A stretch of 64,000 bases of DNA from an uncultured Azohydromonas sp. Lineage in GTDB: Bacteria; Pseudomonadota; Gammaproteobacteria; Burkholderiales; Burkholderiaceae_C. The notes below the pieces were generated by a model, which searched no databases, was not told the origin of the DNA, and worked only from the letters and a program-made list of their open reading frames with translations. This document shows, piece by piece, positions 42,039-51,100 of this stretch. Within the stretch, counting starts at the first letter, position 1. Each line of letters begins with the position of its first letter. The translations under genes and the position numbers were made by a program. Where the stretch lies: positions 7,101-71,100 of the forward strand of contig NZ_CALAOH010000209.1 of the NCBI RefSeq assembly GCF_937926365.1, given 5' to 3'.

Positions 42039-44015
42039 ATGGCCGAAGCCGAGGACGTCCTCGTCGATGCCGCCCGCCACGCCGTGGCCTGGGTGCAGGC
42101 GCGGCGCGTGCGCGCTCCCGATGCGGCACAGGGGCTGGCGGAGCTCGCGCCGCGCCTGGACCTGCTGCTGCGCGCCGTGCATGGACGGCCTTTCCCGCTG
42201 CGCGTGGCGCAGCCGGGTGTGCCGCCGACGCTGCTGGCGCGCTGGTGGCGCGGCGAGGTCCAGCGCCCCGCCCTGCCCGGCACCGACGGCACGCGGCTGT
42301 GGCTGCCGCCCGCGCTGCCCGGCGTGCCCGAGGACGCCATCCCGGCGCTCTACCGCGCCATGGCGCTGCAGCAGGCGGCGCGTGCGCAGCGCGGCTCGCC
42401 GCAACGGGCCGCCGCGCTCCTGCCGGCCGAGCGTGACGCCTTCCTGCTGCTGGAGACGCTGGCGGTGGAGGCCGCGCTGCTGCACGCCCTGCCCGGCTTG
42501 AGCGGCCCCTTGCAGGCGCTGCGTGACGCGGCCCTGGCGCGCCGGCCACAGCCGCAGGCGCTGGCCGAGGCGTTCCAACGGCTGGAGCACACGCTGCGCG
42601 CGCGGTGGCAGGCGCCACTGAGCGCGGCCGTCGCACCCGCCCCGGCCGAGCTGGTGTCCGAAGCGCGGGCGCTGGTGGCCGGCCAGCCCGGCGCCCGGCT
42701 GCACGCGGATTGGTGGAGCGGCGAATGGCGCATGCCGGAGCCGGGCGCGTCCGGCATGGCCGCATGTGCGTCGGCGCAGCACGAGGAGGACGGCGACGGG
42801 CCGCCACGCAGCGCCCAGCTGCGGCGGCGCCCGCGCGTGCGCCAAGCGCAAGAGGGCGAGGACGACGCGTCCCCCGGCGCCTGGATGGTGCAGACGGCAC
42901 AGCCCCAGGAAAAGGCCGAGGACCCGGCAGGGCTGCAGCGCCCGGCGGACCGCGACACCCAGGAGCCCGCGCAGTCGCACGCCGAATCGCTCGCCGAGCT
43001 GGACGCCGCGAGGCTGGTACGCACGCCGCAGCGCGCGCAGGAGGTGCTGCTGTCGGACGACCCGGTGCCAGCGACGCCGGCCCAGGCCCTGCCGCGGCGC
43101 ACGCCCGCCCATGGCGAAGCGCAGCGCTTCGAGTACCCGGAGTGGGACCACCGCCAGCAGGCGTACCGCCGGCCCGGCACGACGGTCTGGGTGCGCGCCG
43201 CCGAGCCCGGCTCCCGCGGCTGGGTCGAGCGCACGCTGCGCGAGCAGCACGCGCTGCTGCAGGGCCTGGTGCGGCGCTTCGAGCTGCTGCGCTCGCGCCG
43301 CGTCACGCTGCGCGCGCAGGCCGAGGGCGACGAGGTGGACCTGGACGCGCTGGTGCAGGCGCGCGCGGACTTTCGCGCCGGGCTGCCGCTGAGCGAGCGC
43401 GTGTACCGCAGCCAGCGGCTGCTGCGGCGTGACATGGCGTGCGTGGTGCTGGTGGACATCAGCGGCTCCACCGACGGCTGGCTGGCCGGCAGCCGCCGCG
43501 TCATCGACGTCGAACGCGAGGCCCTGCTGCTGCTGGCCCTGGCGCTCCAGCGCCTGGGCGAGCCCCATGCCCTGATGGCCTTCAGTGGCCGCGGCTCCCA
43601 CCGCGTGACCCTGTGGCAGCTCAAGGGCTTCGAGGAGCCCTCCAGCGAGGCGGTGCTCGCGCGCATCGCCGGGCTGGAGCCGCAGCACTGCACGCGTACC
43701 GGGGCGGCGCTACGCCATGCCTCGTGGTTGTTGTCGCAACGTGCGGAGCACCACCGGCTGCTCCTGTTGCTGTCCGACGGCAAGCCGCAGGACGACGGCG
43801 GCTACGAGGGCGCCGCGGCGGTGCAGGACCTGCGCCGCGCGGTACTGGAGGCGCGGGCGCAGGGGCAGCACCCGTTCGCGCTGACGGTCGAGCGCCAGGC
43901 CGCGGACTGGATGCCCAGGGTGTTCCCGCCCGGACACTGGGCGCTGCTGCAGCAGCCCGAGCGGCTGCCCCTGCTGGTGCTGCAGTGGCTGCGCCGGCTG
44001 CTCATGGCGCCCTGA
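42039..44015 (+). CDS. norD: NorD-type von Willebrand factor A protein, NO reductase activation
   Basis: 658 residues. The C-terminal vWA domain (from about 470) carries the MIDAS start VVLVDISGSTDGWLAGSRRVIDVEREALLLLALAL, and the conserved Thr and Asp follow in TRTGAALRHASWLL and LLLSDGKPQDDGGYEG. The N-terminal two thirds are helical, with an Arg/Ala/Gln-rich, variable central linker (about 230-370). NorD works with the NorQ ATPase in maturing NorCB. It closes the operon and ends 9 bp from the convergent gdhA. No norE or norF is visible in the window. Confidence 0.93.
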   Translation: MAEAEDVLVDAARHAVAWVQARRVRAPDAAQGLAELAPRLDLLLRAVHGRPFPLRVAQPGVPPTLLARWWRGEVQRPALPGTDGTRLWLPPALPGVPEDAIPALYRAMALQQAARAQRGSPQRAAALLPAERDAFLLLETLAVEAALLHALPGLSGPLQALRDAALARRPQPQALAEAFQRLEHTLRARWQAPLSAAVAPAPAELVSEARALVAGQPGARLHADWWSGEWRMPEPGASGMAACASAQHEEDGDGPPRSAQLRRRPRVRQAQEGEDDASPGAWMVQTAQPQEKAEDPAGLQRPADRDTQEPAQSHAESLAELDAARLVRTPQRAQEVLLSDDPVPATPAQALPRRTPAHGEAQRFEYPEWDHRQQAYRRPGTTVWVRAAEPGSRGWVERTLREQHALLQGLVRRFELLRSRRVTLRAQAEGDEVDLDALVQARADFRAGLPLSERVYRSQRLLRRDMACVVLVDISGSTDGWLAGSRRVIDVEREALLLLALALQRLGEPHALMAFSGRGSHRVTLWQLKGFEEPSSEAVLARIAGLEPQHCTRTGAALRHASWLLSQRAEHHRLLLLLSDGKPQDDGGYEGAAAVQDLRRAVLEARAQGQHPFALTVERQAADWMPRVFPPGHWALLQQPERLPLLVLQWLRRLLMAP

Positions 44016-44024
44016 GGGCCGGGA

Positions 44025-45368
44025 TCAGGCCACGCCTTGCCGCAGCATCGCGTCGGCCACCTTGACGAAGGCGGCGATGTTGGCGCCGTCCACGTAGTTG
44101 ACCGAGCCGTCGTCGCGCCGGCCGTGGCGCACGCAATGCATGTGGATGTCCTTCATGATCGCGTGCAGCCGCTCGTCCACCTCGGCGTGCAGCCAGGACA
44201 GCCGCATGGCGTTCTGCGTCATCTCCAGGCCCGAGGTCGCCACCCCGCCGGCGTTGCTGGCCTTGCCCGGGGCGTACAGCGTGCGCGCGTCCAGGAACAC
44301 GTTGACCGCCTCCAGCGTGGAGGGCATGTTGGCGCCCTCGGCCACGCAGCGCACGCCCTGCCGCACCAGCAGCCGCGCGTCGTCGCCATCGAGCTCGTTC
44401 TGCGTGGCGCAGGGCAGCGCGACGTCCACCGGCACGTGCCAGGGCCGGCGGCCGGCCTCGAACTGCAGCCCGTGGCGCTCGGCAAAGGCCGACAGGCGCC
44501 CGCGCTGCACGTTCTTCCACTCCATGATCTCGCCCAGCTGGTCCGCCTGCAGGCCCTGATCGACCACGAGCGTGCCTTCGGAATCCGACAGCGTGACCAC
44601 GCGCGCGCCCAGCTCGATGGCCTTTTCCGCCGCGTACTGCGCCACGTTGCCCGCGCCCGAGATGGACACGCGCAGCCCGTCGAAGGCCAGGTGCTCGCGG
44701 TGCAGCATCTCCTGGGCGAAATAGACCGTGCCGTAGCCGGTAGCTTCCGGGCGCATCGCGCTGCCGCCGAAGGACAGGCCCTTGCCGGTGAACACGCACG
44801 AGGCGTCGTTGCTCAGCCGCTTCATCATCCCGGCCATGTAGCCGACCTCGCGCGCGCCCACGCCGATGTCGCCCGCGGGCACGTCGGTGTCAGGGCCGAT
44901 GTGGCGGAACAGCTCGAAGATCAGCGCCTGGCAGAAGCGCATGACCTCGCCGTCGCTCTTGCCCTTGGGGTCGAAGTCCGAGCCGCCCTTGCCGCCGCCC
45001 ATGGGCAGCGTGGTCAGCGCGTTCTTGAAGGTCTGCTCGAAGCCCAGGAACTTCAGGATCGACAGGTTCACCGACGGGTGAAAGCGCATGCCGCCCTTGT
45101 ACGGGCCGATGGCGTTGCTGTGCTGCACGCGCCAGGCGCGGTTGACCTGCACCTCGCCCTTGTCGTCCACCCAGGACACGCGGAACTGGATGGCGCGGTC
45201 GGGCTCGACCAGGCGCTCCAGCAAGGCCTGCTCGGCGTAGTAGGGGTGCTGCTGGATGTAGGGCCACAAGCTGCCCATCACCTCCTCGACCGCCTGCAGG
45301 AATTCGGGTTGATGCGGATCGCGCGCCTTCAGCGCGCCCAGGAAATCGGAAAGGTTTGCAAGCTTCAA
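44025..45368 (-). CDS. gdhA: NADP-type glutamate dehydrogenase, TTG start
   Basis: 447 residues, identical in length to E. coli GdhA. It makes glutamate from 2-oxoglutarate and ammonia. Substrate and catalytic segments: GPYKGGMRFHPSVNLSILKFLGFEQTFKNALTTLPMGGGKGGSDFDPKGKSDGE with the catalytic Lys, and DVPAGDIGVGAREVGYMAG; the NADP-binding fold has SISGAGNVAQYAAEKAIELGARVVTLSDSEG. There is no ATG at the expected position. TTG at 45368 (giving MKLANLSDF) fits length and has AAAGGA five bases before it. An ATG just upstream is out of frame and hits a stop at once. It is convergent with norD. Confidence 0.92.
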   Translation of the reverse strand: MKLANLSDFLGALKARDPHQPEFLQAVEEVMGSLWPYIQQHPYYAEQALLERLVEPDRAIQFRVSWVDDKGEVQVNRAWRVQHSNAIGPYKGGMRFHPSVNLSILKFLGFEQTFKNALTTLPMGGGKGGSDFDPKGKSDGEVMRFCQALIFELFRHIGPDTDVPAGDIGVGAREVGYMAGMMKRLSNDASCVFTGKGLSFGGSAMRPEATGYGTVYFAQEMLHREHLAFDGLRVSISGAGNVAQYAAEKAIELGARVVTLSDSEGTLVVDQGLQADQLGEIMEWKNVQRGRLSAFAERHGLQFEAGRRPWHVPVDVALPCATQNELDGDDARLLVRQGVRCVAEGANMPSTLEAVNVFLDARTLYAPGKASNAGGVATSGLEMTQNAMRLSWLHAEVDERLHAIMKDIHMHCVRHGRRDDGSVNYVDGANIAAFVKVADAMLRQGVA

Positions 45369-45468
45369 GTCATTCCTTTCATGGCGGCTGCACCGGGACG
45401 CTCCGGTGGCCTGGGAGCAGCAATGGCCGAGCCAGGGGCCTTGCGGCGCGGCCGTCCCTGCCCCGCCG

Positions 45469-46485
45469 CTACGTCCGGGCGAATGCCGGAATGCTGAAGC
45501 GCCGCCGGTACGCGCCCGGCGCCATGCCGGTGGTGCGCTTGAACAGGCGGCGGAAGAAGGCGGCGTCCTCGTAGCCCACGCGCCAGCCGATCTCGTCCAC
45601 CGGCGCATCGGTGCGCTCCAGCCGGCGCTTGGCATCCTCGATGCGCAGCCGCTGCACGTAGGCGATGGGCGTGAGCCCGGTGGCCGCGGCGAAGCGGCGC
45701 TTGAAGGTGCGCTCGGCCAGGCGCGAGCGCTTGACCATCTCCTCCACGGGGTTGGCCATGGAAAAATGCGTGCTCAACCACTTCTGCGCCTGCAGCACCT
45801 CGGCGTCGCCGTGGTCGCTGCGGCCCTCGAACACCATGTAGGGCGTGAGCCCGTCCTGGTGCCACTGCAGCGCGAACATGCGCGCGACCGCCTGCGCCGT
45901 GGTGGCGCCGGCGTGGCGCGCGATCAGGTACAGCACCAGGTCGTGCCAGGTGTTCGACGCGCCGGACGTGACCAGCTCGTCGTGCTGCCCCGAGATCACG
46001 AGCACGCGCTCGGGATGGACCGTGACGGCCGGGTACGTGGCGGCAAAGGTGCGCGCGTACTCGAAATGCACGGTGGCGTCCCGGCCGTCGAAAAGCCCCG
46101 TCTCGGCCAGCAGGAAGATGCCCGAGCAGGCCGAGCACAGCAGCGCGCCGCGCGCGTGCATGGCGCGGGCCCACTCCACCACGCGCGGATGGCGCCCCGT
46201 CCCCCAGCCCTGCGGCCTCACCACCACGGACGGCACGATCACGATGTCGCTGGCCGCGATGTCGCCGATGCAGCGCTGCACCTGCACGGGCACCCCGCTG
46301 GCCAGCATCAGCGGGCCCATGGCCTCGCCCACGATCTCGACCTGGAACGGCGCCGGCAGGCCCATCAGCGCGAAGGCGTTCAGAACGTCGTACAGGCCGA
46401 ACAGCGTGGACACCGCGGCCTCGGGCAGGGCCACCAGGCTGACGTGGCGCGGAGCCGCTGCGGCAGGGCTGTTCGCTCGGATCAT
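45469..46485 (-). CDS. GlxA-family AraC-type transcriptional regulator
   Basis: 338 residues: an N-terminal DJ-1/PfpI-like domain (VSLVALPEAAVSTLFGLYDVLNAFALMGLPAPFQVEIVG, with the Cys of SACSGIFLLAETGLFDGRDAT) and a C-terminal double helix-turn-helix AraC domain (FSMANPVEEMVKRSRLAERTFKRRFAAATGLTPIAYVQRLRIEDAKRRLERTDAPVDEIGWRVGYEDAAFFRRLFKRTTGMAPGAYRRRF). In related proteins the first domain binds small effectors. The start ATG 46485 precedes a short leader. It is divergent from a methyltransferase gene over a 147-bp region with a near-perfect palindrome, so autoregulation and control of that gene are likely. Confidence 0.9.
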   Translation of the reverse strand: MIRANSPAAAAPRHVSLVALPEAAVSTLFGLYDVLNAFALMGLPAPFQVEIVGEAMGPLMLASGVPVQVQRCIGDIAASDIVIVPSVVVRPQGWGTGRHPRVVEWARAMHARGALLCSACSGIFLLAETGLFDGRDATVHFEYARTFAATYPAVTVHPERVLVISGQHDELVTSGASNTWHDLVLYLIARHAGATTAQAVARMFALQWHQDGLTPYMVFEGRSDHGDAEVLQAQKWLSTHFSMANPVEEMVKRSRLAERTFKRRFAAATGLTPIAYVQRLRIEDAKRRLERTDAPVDEIGWRVGYEDAAFFRRLFKRTTGMAPGAYRRRFSIPAFART

Positions 46486-46550
46486 GGCCTCGGTTTCCTT
46501 CGGCGCCGCCGCGCCGGCGTGGCACGAACGGACCGATTTTGGGCGATTTA

Positions 46551-46570
46551 GCCTCTTCGTCCGAAGAGGC
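46551..46570. promoter_or_regulatory. Interrupted palindrome in the divergent glxA-like/methyltransferase promoter
   Basis: GCCTCTTCG, two spacer bases, CGAAGAGGC: perfect nine-base arms. Position between the divergent start codons (46485 and 46633) suits an operator. The two-base centre is small for an RNA hairpin, which favours a DNA site for a dimeric protein. Confidence 0.55.
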
Positions 46571-46632
46571 GCCCTCGCCACCATGGCTGCCACGGTCCCC
46601 GCCTCGGGCGCCGATGAAAGGAAGCAAAGACC

Positions 46633-47700
46633 ATGGACACGGCCACCATCGATCAGCACAAGCTGGACGCCTTCGTCACGCGCGCCATCGGCGACATCGC
46701 TTCCGCCTACGGCGGCGTGATGGTGAGCCTGGGCCATCGCCTGGGCCTGTACAAGGCGATGGCCGGCGCCGGGCCGGTCAGCGCCGCGGAGCTGGCCGCG
46801 CGCAGCGGCTGCGCCGAGCGCTACGTGCGCGAATGGCTCAACGCGCAGGCCGCGGGCGGCTACGTGGACTACCACGCCGCCAGCGGCACCTTCGAGCTCA
46901 CGGCCGAGCAGGCGCTGGTGCTGGCCGACGAGGACAGCCCGGTGTTCATCCCCAACGCCTGGCACGTGCCGGCGTCGATGTGGTTCGACGAGGACAAGAC
47001 GCTGGAGACCTTCCGCACCGGCAAGGGTTTGGCCTGGGGCGAGCATGACGCGCGGCTGCACTGCGGCGTGGCGGCCTTCTACCGCAACGGCTACAAGGCC
47101 TGCCTGGTGCCGCAATGGCTGCCCGCGCTGGAGGGCGTAGTGGAACAGCTCGAAGCGGGCATCAGCGTGGCCGACGTGGGCTGCGGCCACGGGCACTCGA
47201 CGGTGCTGATGGCGCAGGCATTTCCCAACTCGCGCTTCCACGGCTTCGACGTGCACGCGGGCTCGATCGCCGAGGCCCGGCGCAACGCGGCCACGGCCGG
47301 CGTGTCCGACCGGGCGAGCTTCGAGGTGGCGCCGGCCGTGGGCTACCCGAACCGGCACTACGGGCTGGTGTGTTTCTTCGACTGCCTGCACGACATGGGC
47401 GACCCGGTGGCGGCGGCACAGTACGCCTCGGAGGTGCTGGCGCCCGGCGGCACCGTGCTGCTGGTGGAGCCCTTCGCCCCCGACCGCTTCGACGGCCAGC
47501 CCGACACCGTGGCGCGGCTGTACTACTCGGCCTCGACCACCATGTGCTGCGCGCACGCCATCTCCGAGGGCGGCCAGCTGGTGCTGGGCGCCCAGGCCGG
47601 CGAGGCGCGGCTGCGCGAGGTGTTCCGCAAGGCGGGCTTCACGCATTTCCGGCGCGCGGCGCAGACGCCGTTCAACCTGATCCTGGAAGCGCGGCGCTGA
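46633..47700 (+). CDS. SAM-dependent methyltransferase
   Basis: 355 residues. A winged-helix-like N-terminal region (AYGGVMVSLGHRLGLYKAMAGAGPVSAAELAARSGCAERYVREWLNAQAAGGYVDYH) is followed by a Rossmann methyltransferase with motif I VADVGCGHGHSTVLMAQAFPNSRFHGFDVHAGSIAEARRNA and post-I/IV FFDCLHDMGDPVAAAQYASEVLAPGGTVLLVEPF. Plausible for small-molecule O- or C-methylation. The start ATG 46633 has GGAAGCAAAG before it. Divergent from the GlxA-type regulator; target molecule unknown. Confidence 0.85.
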   Translation: MDTATIDQHKLDAFVTRAIGDIASAYGGVMVSLGHRLGLYKAMAGAGPVSAAELAARSGCAERYVREWLNAQAAGGYVDYHAASGTFELTAEQALVLADEDSPVFIPNAWHVPASMWFDEDKTLETFRTGKGLAWGEHDARLHCGVAAFYRNGYKACLVPQWLPALEGVVEQLEAGISVADVGCGHGHSTVLMAQAFPNSRFHGFDVHAGSIAEARRNAATAGVSDRASFEVAPAVGYPNRHYGLVCFFDCLHDMGDPVAAAQYASEVLAPGGTVLLVEPFAPDRFDGQPDTVARLYYSASTTMCCAHAISEGGQLVLGAQAGEARLREVFRKAGFTHFRRAAQTPFNLILEARR

Positions 47701-47785
47701 CGGCGGCACGGGGCTGAGGGCATCCCAGCTCCCCGCATAAGCACGCTCGGAATGCGTCGTTGTCGCGGCCAAGGGGCCCCTCCTA

Positions 47786-47799
47786 GACTGAATTCAGTC
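47786..47799. promoter_or_regulatory. Perfect palindrome upstream of the second sulfur cluster
   Basis: GACTGAATTCAGTC, fully self-complementary, centred about 25 bp before the start codon at 47818, where it could overlap the transcription start. No regulator gene of obvious fit is adjacent, although the GlxA-type regulator and methyltransferase lie just upstream. Confidence 0.55.
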
Positions 47800-47817
47800 G
47801 AATGAAAACCGAGGAAC

Positions 47818-49029
47818 ATGCCCTTGCACCGCACCCCCACGGGCCCGGCCGCGGCCAGCCTGGCCGATCCGGCGGAAGTCGAGCTCGCAACCGAAGCGCT
47901 GGCCCGAGCACTGGAGGAAAGCGCCGTCGCACGCGACCAGCGCGGCGGCCACGCCCGCGAGGAGCGCGAGCTCATCCGCGGCAGCGGCCTGCTCAACCTG
48001 ACCACGCCGCGCGCCTTCGGCGGCTGGGGCCACCCCTGGCAGCTCTTCTTCCAGGGCCTGCGGCGCCTGGCGCAGGTGGACAGCGCGCTGGCGCACGTGT
48101 ACGCCTTCCACCACCTGCAGGTCGCCACGGTGCTGCTGTACGGCACGCCGGAGCAGCACGAATACTTTCTGCTGCCCACGGTGAACGAGCGCCTGTTCTG
48201 GGGCAACGCGCTCAACCCCAACGACAAGCGCGCGCTCGCGCACGATGACGGCGACGGCTTCATCGTCCACGGCCCCAAGAGCTACTGCTCCGGCTCGGTG
48301 GGCTCCGACCAGCTCACCTTTTCCGCCTGGCACGAAGCTTCACAGAGCCTGCTCATCGCCGCGCTGCCCAGCCGCCACCCGGGCATCAGCATCCACGGCG
48401 ACTGGGACGCCTTCGGCCAGAAGCAGACCGACAGCGGCACCGTCACTTTCAACCAGGTGCGCGTGCAAGCACATCAGGCGCTGGTGCGCCCGGGCACCGT
48501 GCCACGCCCGCGCGCCACGCTGCGCGCGCAGATCGCGCAGCTGGTGCTCGTGAACCTCTATACCGGCATCGCCCAGGGCGCGCTGGCGCAGGGCCTGCGC
48601 TACACGCGCGAATCCTCGCGCCCCTTCCTCGCCTCGGGCGTGGCCCGCGCCGTGGACGACCCCTACGTGCAGCACCGCTACGGCGAGCTGTCGGTGCTGG
48701 TGCGGCCGGCCGAGGTGCTGGCCGACCTGGCGGCGCACAAGCTCGACCAGGCGCTGGCGCTGGGCGAGGACGTCACGGCCCCGGACCGCGGCGAGGTGGC
48801 CGTGGCCGTGGCGCAGGCCAAGGCCGTGGCGCACCGCGCCGCCATCGAGGTCAGCACCCAGGTCTTCGAGCTCACCGGCGCGGGCGCGACGGCCTCGCGC
48901 CTGGGGCTGGACCGTTTCTGGCGCAACGCCCGCGTGCACACGCTGCACGACCCGCTGGACTACAAGCTGCGCGACCTCGGCCGCCACGCGCTGCTGGGCC
49001 GCTATCCGGAGCCCACGTCCTATTCCTGA
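47818..49029 (+). CDS. Acyl-CoA dehydrogenase-fold flavin monooxygenase, DszC/SfnB type (copy 3)
   Basis: 403 residues. Same family as the proteins at 28293 and 29590 and closer to copy 1 (shared VDDPYVQHRYGELSVLVRP against VDDPYVEFSVGEISAQ; shared RNARVHTLHDPLDYKLRDLGRH against the RNARTVANHNPRQWK end). It has FEAF-type N-terminal dehydrogenase helices and no catalytic Glu region. Upstream GAGGAAC and the palindrome at 47786 provide expression signals. It begins a four-gene rightward cluster with ssuD, an amidohydrolase and an Ldh-type dehydrogenase, so it probably oxidises a sulfur compound whose sulfonate product is cleaved by SsuD. Confidence 0.82.
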   Translation: MPLHRTPTGPAAASLADPAEVELATEALARALEESAVARDQRGGHAREERELIRGSGLLNLTTPRAFGGWGHPWQLFFQGLRRLAQVDSALAHVYAFHHLQVATVLLYGTPEQHEYFLLPTVNERLFWGNALNPNDKRALAHDDGDGFIVHGPKSYCSGSVGSDQLTFSAWHEASQSLLIAALPSRHPGISIHGDWDAFGQKQTDSGTVTFNQVRVQAHQALVRPGTVPRPRATLRAQIAQLVLVNLYTGIAQGALAQGLRYTRESSRPFLASGVARAVDDPYVQHRYGELSVLVRPAEVLADLAAHKLDQALALGEDVTAPDRGEVAVAVAQAKAVAHRAAIEVSTQVFELTGAGATASRLGLDRFWRNARVHTLHDPLDYKLRDLGRHALLGRYPEPTSYS

Positions 49030-49056
49030 CCTGCTCTCACACTACAACGACACGCC

Positions 49057-50199
49057 ATGAGCCTCGACATCTTCTGGTTCCTTCCCACCTCGGGCGACAC
49101 GCGCTACCTGGGCAAGTCCGACTTCGGTCGTCCCGCGAGCAACGAGTACATGCGGCAGATCGCCGTCACGGCCGAGCAGCTGGGCTACGACGGGCTGCTC
49201 ATCCCCACCGGCGCCTCCTGCCTGGACCCGTGGGTGGTGGCCTCCAGCCTCGTGCCGGTGACGCAGCGCATCAAGCTGCTGGTGGCGCTGCGCACCTCCA
49301 TCAGCGGCCCCACCGCCAACGCGCGCCAGGCCGCGTCGCTGGACCAGGCGCTGCACGGCCGCCTGCTGCTCAACGTGGTGCCCGGCGGCGACGCCGCCGA
49401 GCTGGCCGCCGAGGGCGTGTACCTCAAGCACGACGAGCGCTACGAAGTGGCCGACGAGTTCCTCACCGTCTGGAAGCGCCTGCTGCAAGGCGAAAAGGTG
49501 GACTTCGAGGGCAAGCACCTCAAGGTCGAAGGCGCGAAGAACTACTTCGAACCCGAGAGCAAGCCCTACCCGCCGCTGTATTTCGGCGGGTCGTCGCCGG
49601 CGGCGCACGAGCTGGCAGCCAAGCACGTGGACGCCTACCTCACCTGGGGCGAGCCGCCCGCGGCCGTGGCCGAGAAGATCGCCGACGTGCGCGCGCGCGC
49701 CGCGAAGCACGGCCGCAGCGTGCGCTTCGGCGTGCGGCTGCAGGTCATCGTGCGCGAAACCAATGCCGAGGCCTGGGCCGCGGCCGATAGCCTGATCAGC
49801 AAGCTCACGGACGAGGACATCCGCGCCGCGCAGGCCAACTTCGCCAGGATGGACTCGGTGGGCCAGCAACGCATCACGGCGCTGCACGGCGGGCGGCGCG
49901 ACAAGCTGGAGATCAGCCCCAACCTCTGGGCCGGCGTGGGCCTGGTGCGCGGCGGCGCCGGCACGGCGCTGGTGGGTGACCCCGAAACCGTCGCCGCCCG
50001 GCTCAAGGAGTACGCGGACCTGGGCGTGGACAGCTTCGTGCTCTCGGGCTATCCGCACCTGGAGGAGGCCTTCCGCTTCGCCGAGCTGGTGTTCCCGCTG
50101 CTGCCGGGCAAGAAGCCCGTGACGCTGCGCGACCAAACCCTCACCGGCGGCGCCTTCGACGTGCGCGCCGGCGAGACGGCCCAGAAGAAGGCGGCATGA
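49057..50199 (+). CDS. ssuD: FMNH2-dependent alkanesulfonate monooxygenase
   Basis: 380 residues, as SsuD. It cleaves C1-C14 alkanesulfonates to aldehyde and sulfite with FMNH2 and O2. Signatures: MSLDIFWFLPTSGDTRYLGKSDFGRPASNEYMRQIAVTAEQLGYDGLLIPTGASCLDPWVVASSLVPVTQRIKLLVALRTSISGPTANARQAASLDQALHGRLLLNVVPGGD, and RGGAGTALVGDPETVAARLKEYADLGVDSFVLSGYPHLEEAFRFAELVFPLLP. The SsuABC importer and SsuE flavin reductase are not in the window. One base separates its stop from the start of the next gene. Confidence 0.94.
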   Translation: MSLDIFWFLPTSGDTRYLGKSDFGRPASNEYMRQIAVTAEQLGYDGLLIPTGASCLDPWVVASSLVPVTQRIKLLVALRTSISGPTANARQAASLDQALHGRLLLNVVPGGDAAELAAEGVYLKHDERYEVADEFLTVWKRLLQGEKVDFEGKHLKVEGAKNYFEPESKPYPPLYFGGSSPAAHELAAKHVDAYLTWGEPPAAVAEKIADVRARAAKHGRSVRFGVRLQVIVRETNAEAWAAADSLISKLTDEDIRAAQANFARMDSVGQQRITALHGGRRDKLEISPNLWAGVGLVRGGAGTALVGDPETVAARLKEYADLGVDSFVLSGYPHLEEAFRFAELVFPLLPGKKPVTLRDQTLTGGAFDVRAGETAQKKAA

Positions 50200-50200
50200 C

Positions 50201-51055
50201 ATGAGCCTGCAAGTCATCGACATGCGCTGCAGGCCGGCGTACCTGCACGATTTCTTCGGCGCCACGCCCGATACCCCGGCCAACGACGTGGCGCGCTGGC
50301 TCAACCAGCGCGTGGGCACGCGCGGCAACCCGGAGCACTACGCGCGCTCGCGCACGCACGAGGGCTTTCTCGCGGAGATCACGGAGGCCGGCTTGAGCAA
50401 GGCCGTGGTGGTGGGGCGCCACACGCCCAGCCAGCACCTGCCCAATGACCAGATCCACGCCATCGTGAGCACGGACTCGCGGCTGGTGGGCATCGGCTCG
50501 GTGGACCCGGACCTGCTGGGCGCCGCCACGCCGGGCGAGATCGACCGCGCGATCGGGCAGCTGGGCCTGGCCGGCATCAACCTGGAGCCGGGCTTCGGCA
50601 CGCCGGCGCGGCATCCGGACGACCCGGTGTACTTCCCGGTCTACGAGCAGCTCTCGGCGCTGGGCGTGCCGGTGTTCCTGATGTCGGGCCCGACCACGCC
50701 GGACCAGCGCTACAACGACCCCGCGCCGCTGGCGCGCGTGGCCGCGGCCTTCCCGAAGCTGCGCATCGTGGCCTACCACGGCTACTGGCCCAACACGCAG
50801 CAGCTCGTGGGCGTGGCCTTCAGGCACGAAAACGTGTTCCTGGTGCCCGACATGTACCTGTTCCTGCCGGGCAGCGAGGTCGTCGTGCAAGCCGCCAACG
50901 GCTTCCTGGCCGACCAGGTGCTGTTCGGTTCCTCCTACACCTTCCGACCCATCCGCCAGAGCATCGAGGACGCGCAGCGCCTGGGCTTCAAGGACGGCGT
51001 GCTGGAGAAGTTCTTTGCGGGCAATGCGAGGCGGTTACTTGGACTGGACCACTGA
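50201..51055 (+). CDS. Amidohydrolase-family protein (ACMSD/2-pyrone dicarboxylate hydrolase type)
   Basis: 284 residues of the amidohydrolase-2 fold: VIDMRCRPAYLHDFFGATPDTP at the start, the barrel segment LAGINLEPGFGTPARHPDDPVYFPVYEQLSALGVPVFLMSGPTTPDQRYNDPAPLARVAAAFPKLRIVAYHGYWPNTQQ, and the ending EDAQRLGFKDGVLEKFFAGNARRLLGLDH, which resembles decarboxylases and hydrolases of that superfamily. Members decarboxylate or hydrolyse cyclic/acidic metabolites; true reaction unknown. The usual N-terminal His pair is replaced by MRCRPAY, which may mean altered metal binding. It starts one base after ssuD, so it is part of the same operon and may process the desulfonated product. Confidence 0.8.
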   Translation: MSLQVIDMRCRPAYLHDFFGATPDTPANDVARWLNQRVGTRGNPEHYARSRTHEGFLAEITEAGLSKAVVVGRHTPSQHLPNDQIHAIVSTDSRLVGIGSVDPDLLGAATPGEIDRAIGQLGLAGINLEPGFGTPARHPDDPVYFPVYEQLSALGVPVFLMSGPTTPDQRYNDPAPLARVAAAFPKLRIVAYHGYWPNTQQLVGVAFRHENVFLVPDMYLFLPGSEVVVQAANGFLADQVLFGSSYTFRPIRQSIEDAQRLGFKDGVLEKFFAGNARRLLGLDH

Positions 51056-51100
51056 TTGCGCCCCTGCGCGGGCACTGCGACACCGCAGCGAGGCACGGCC

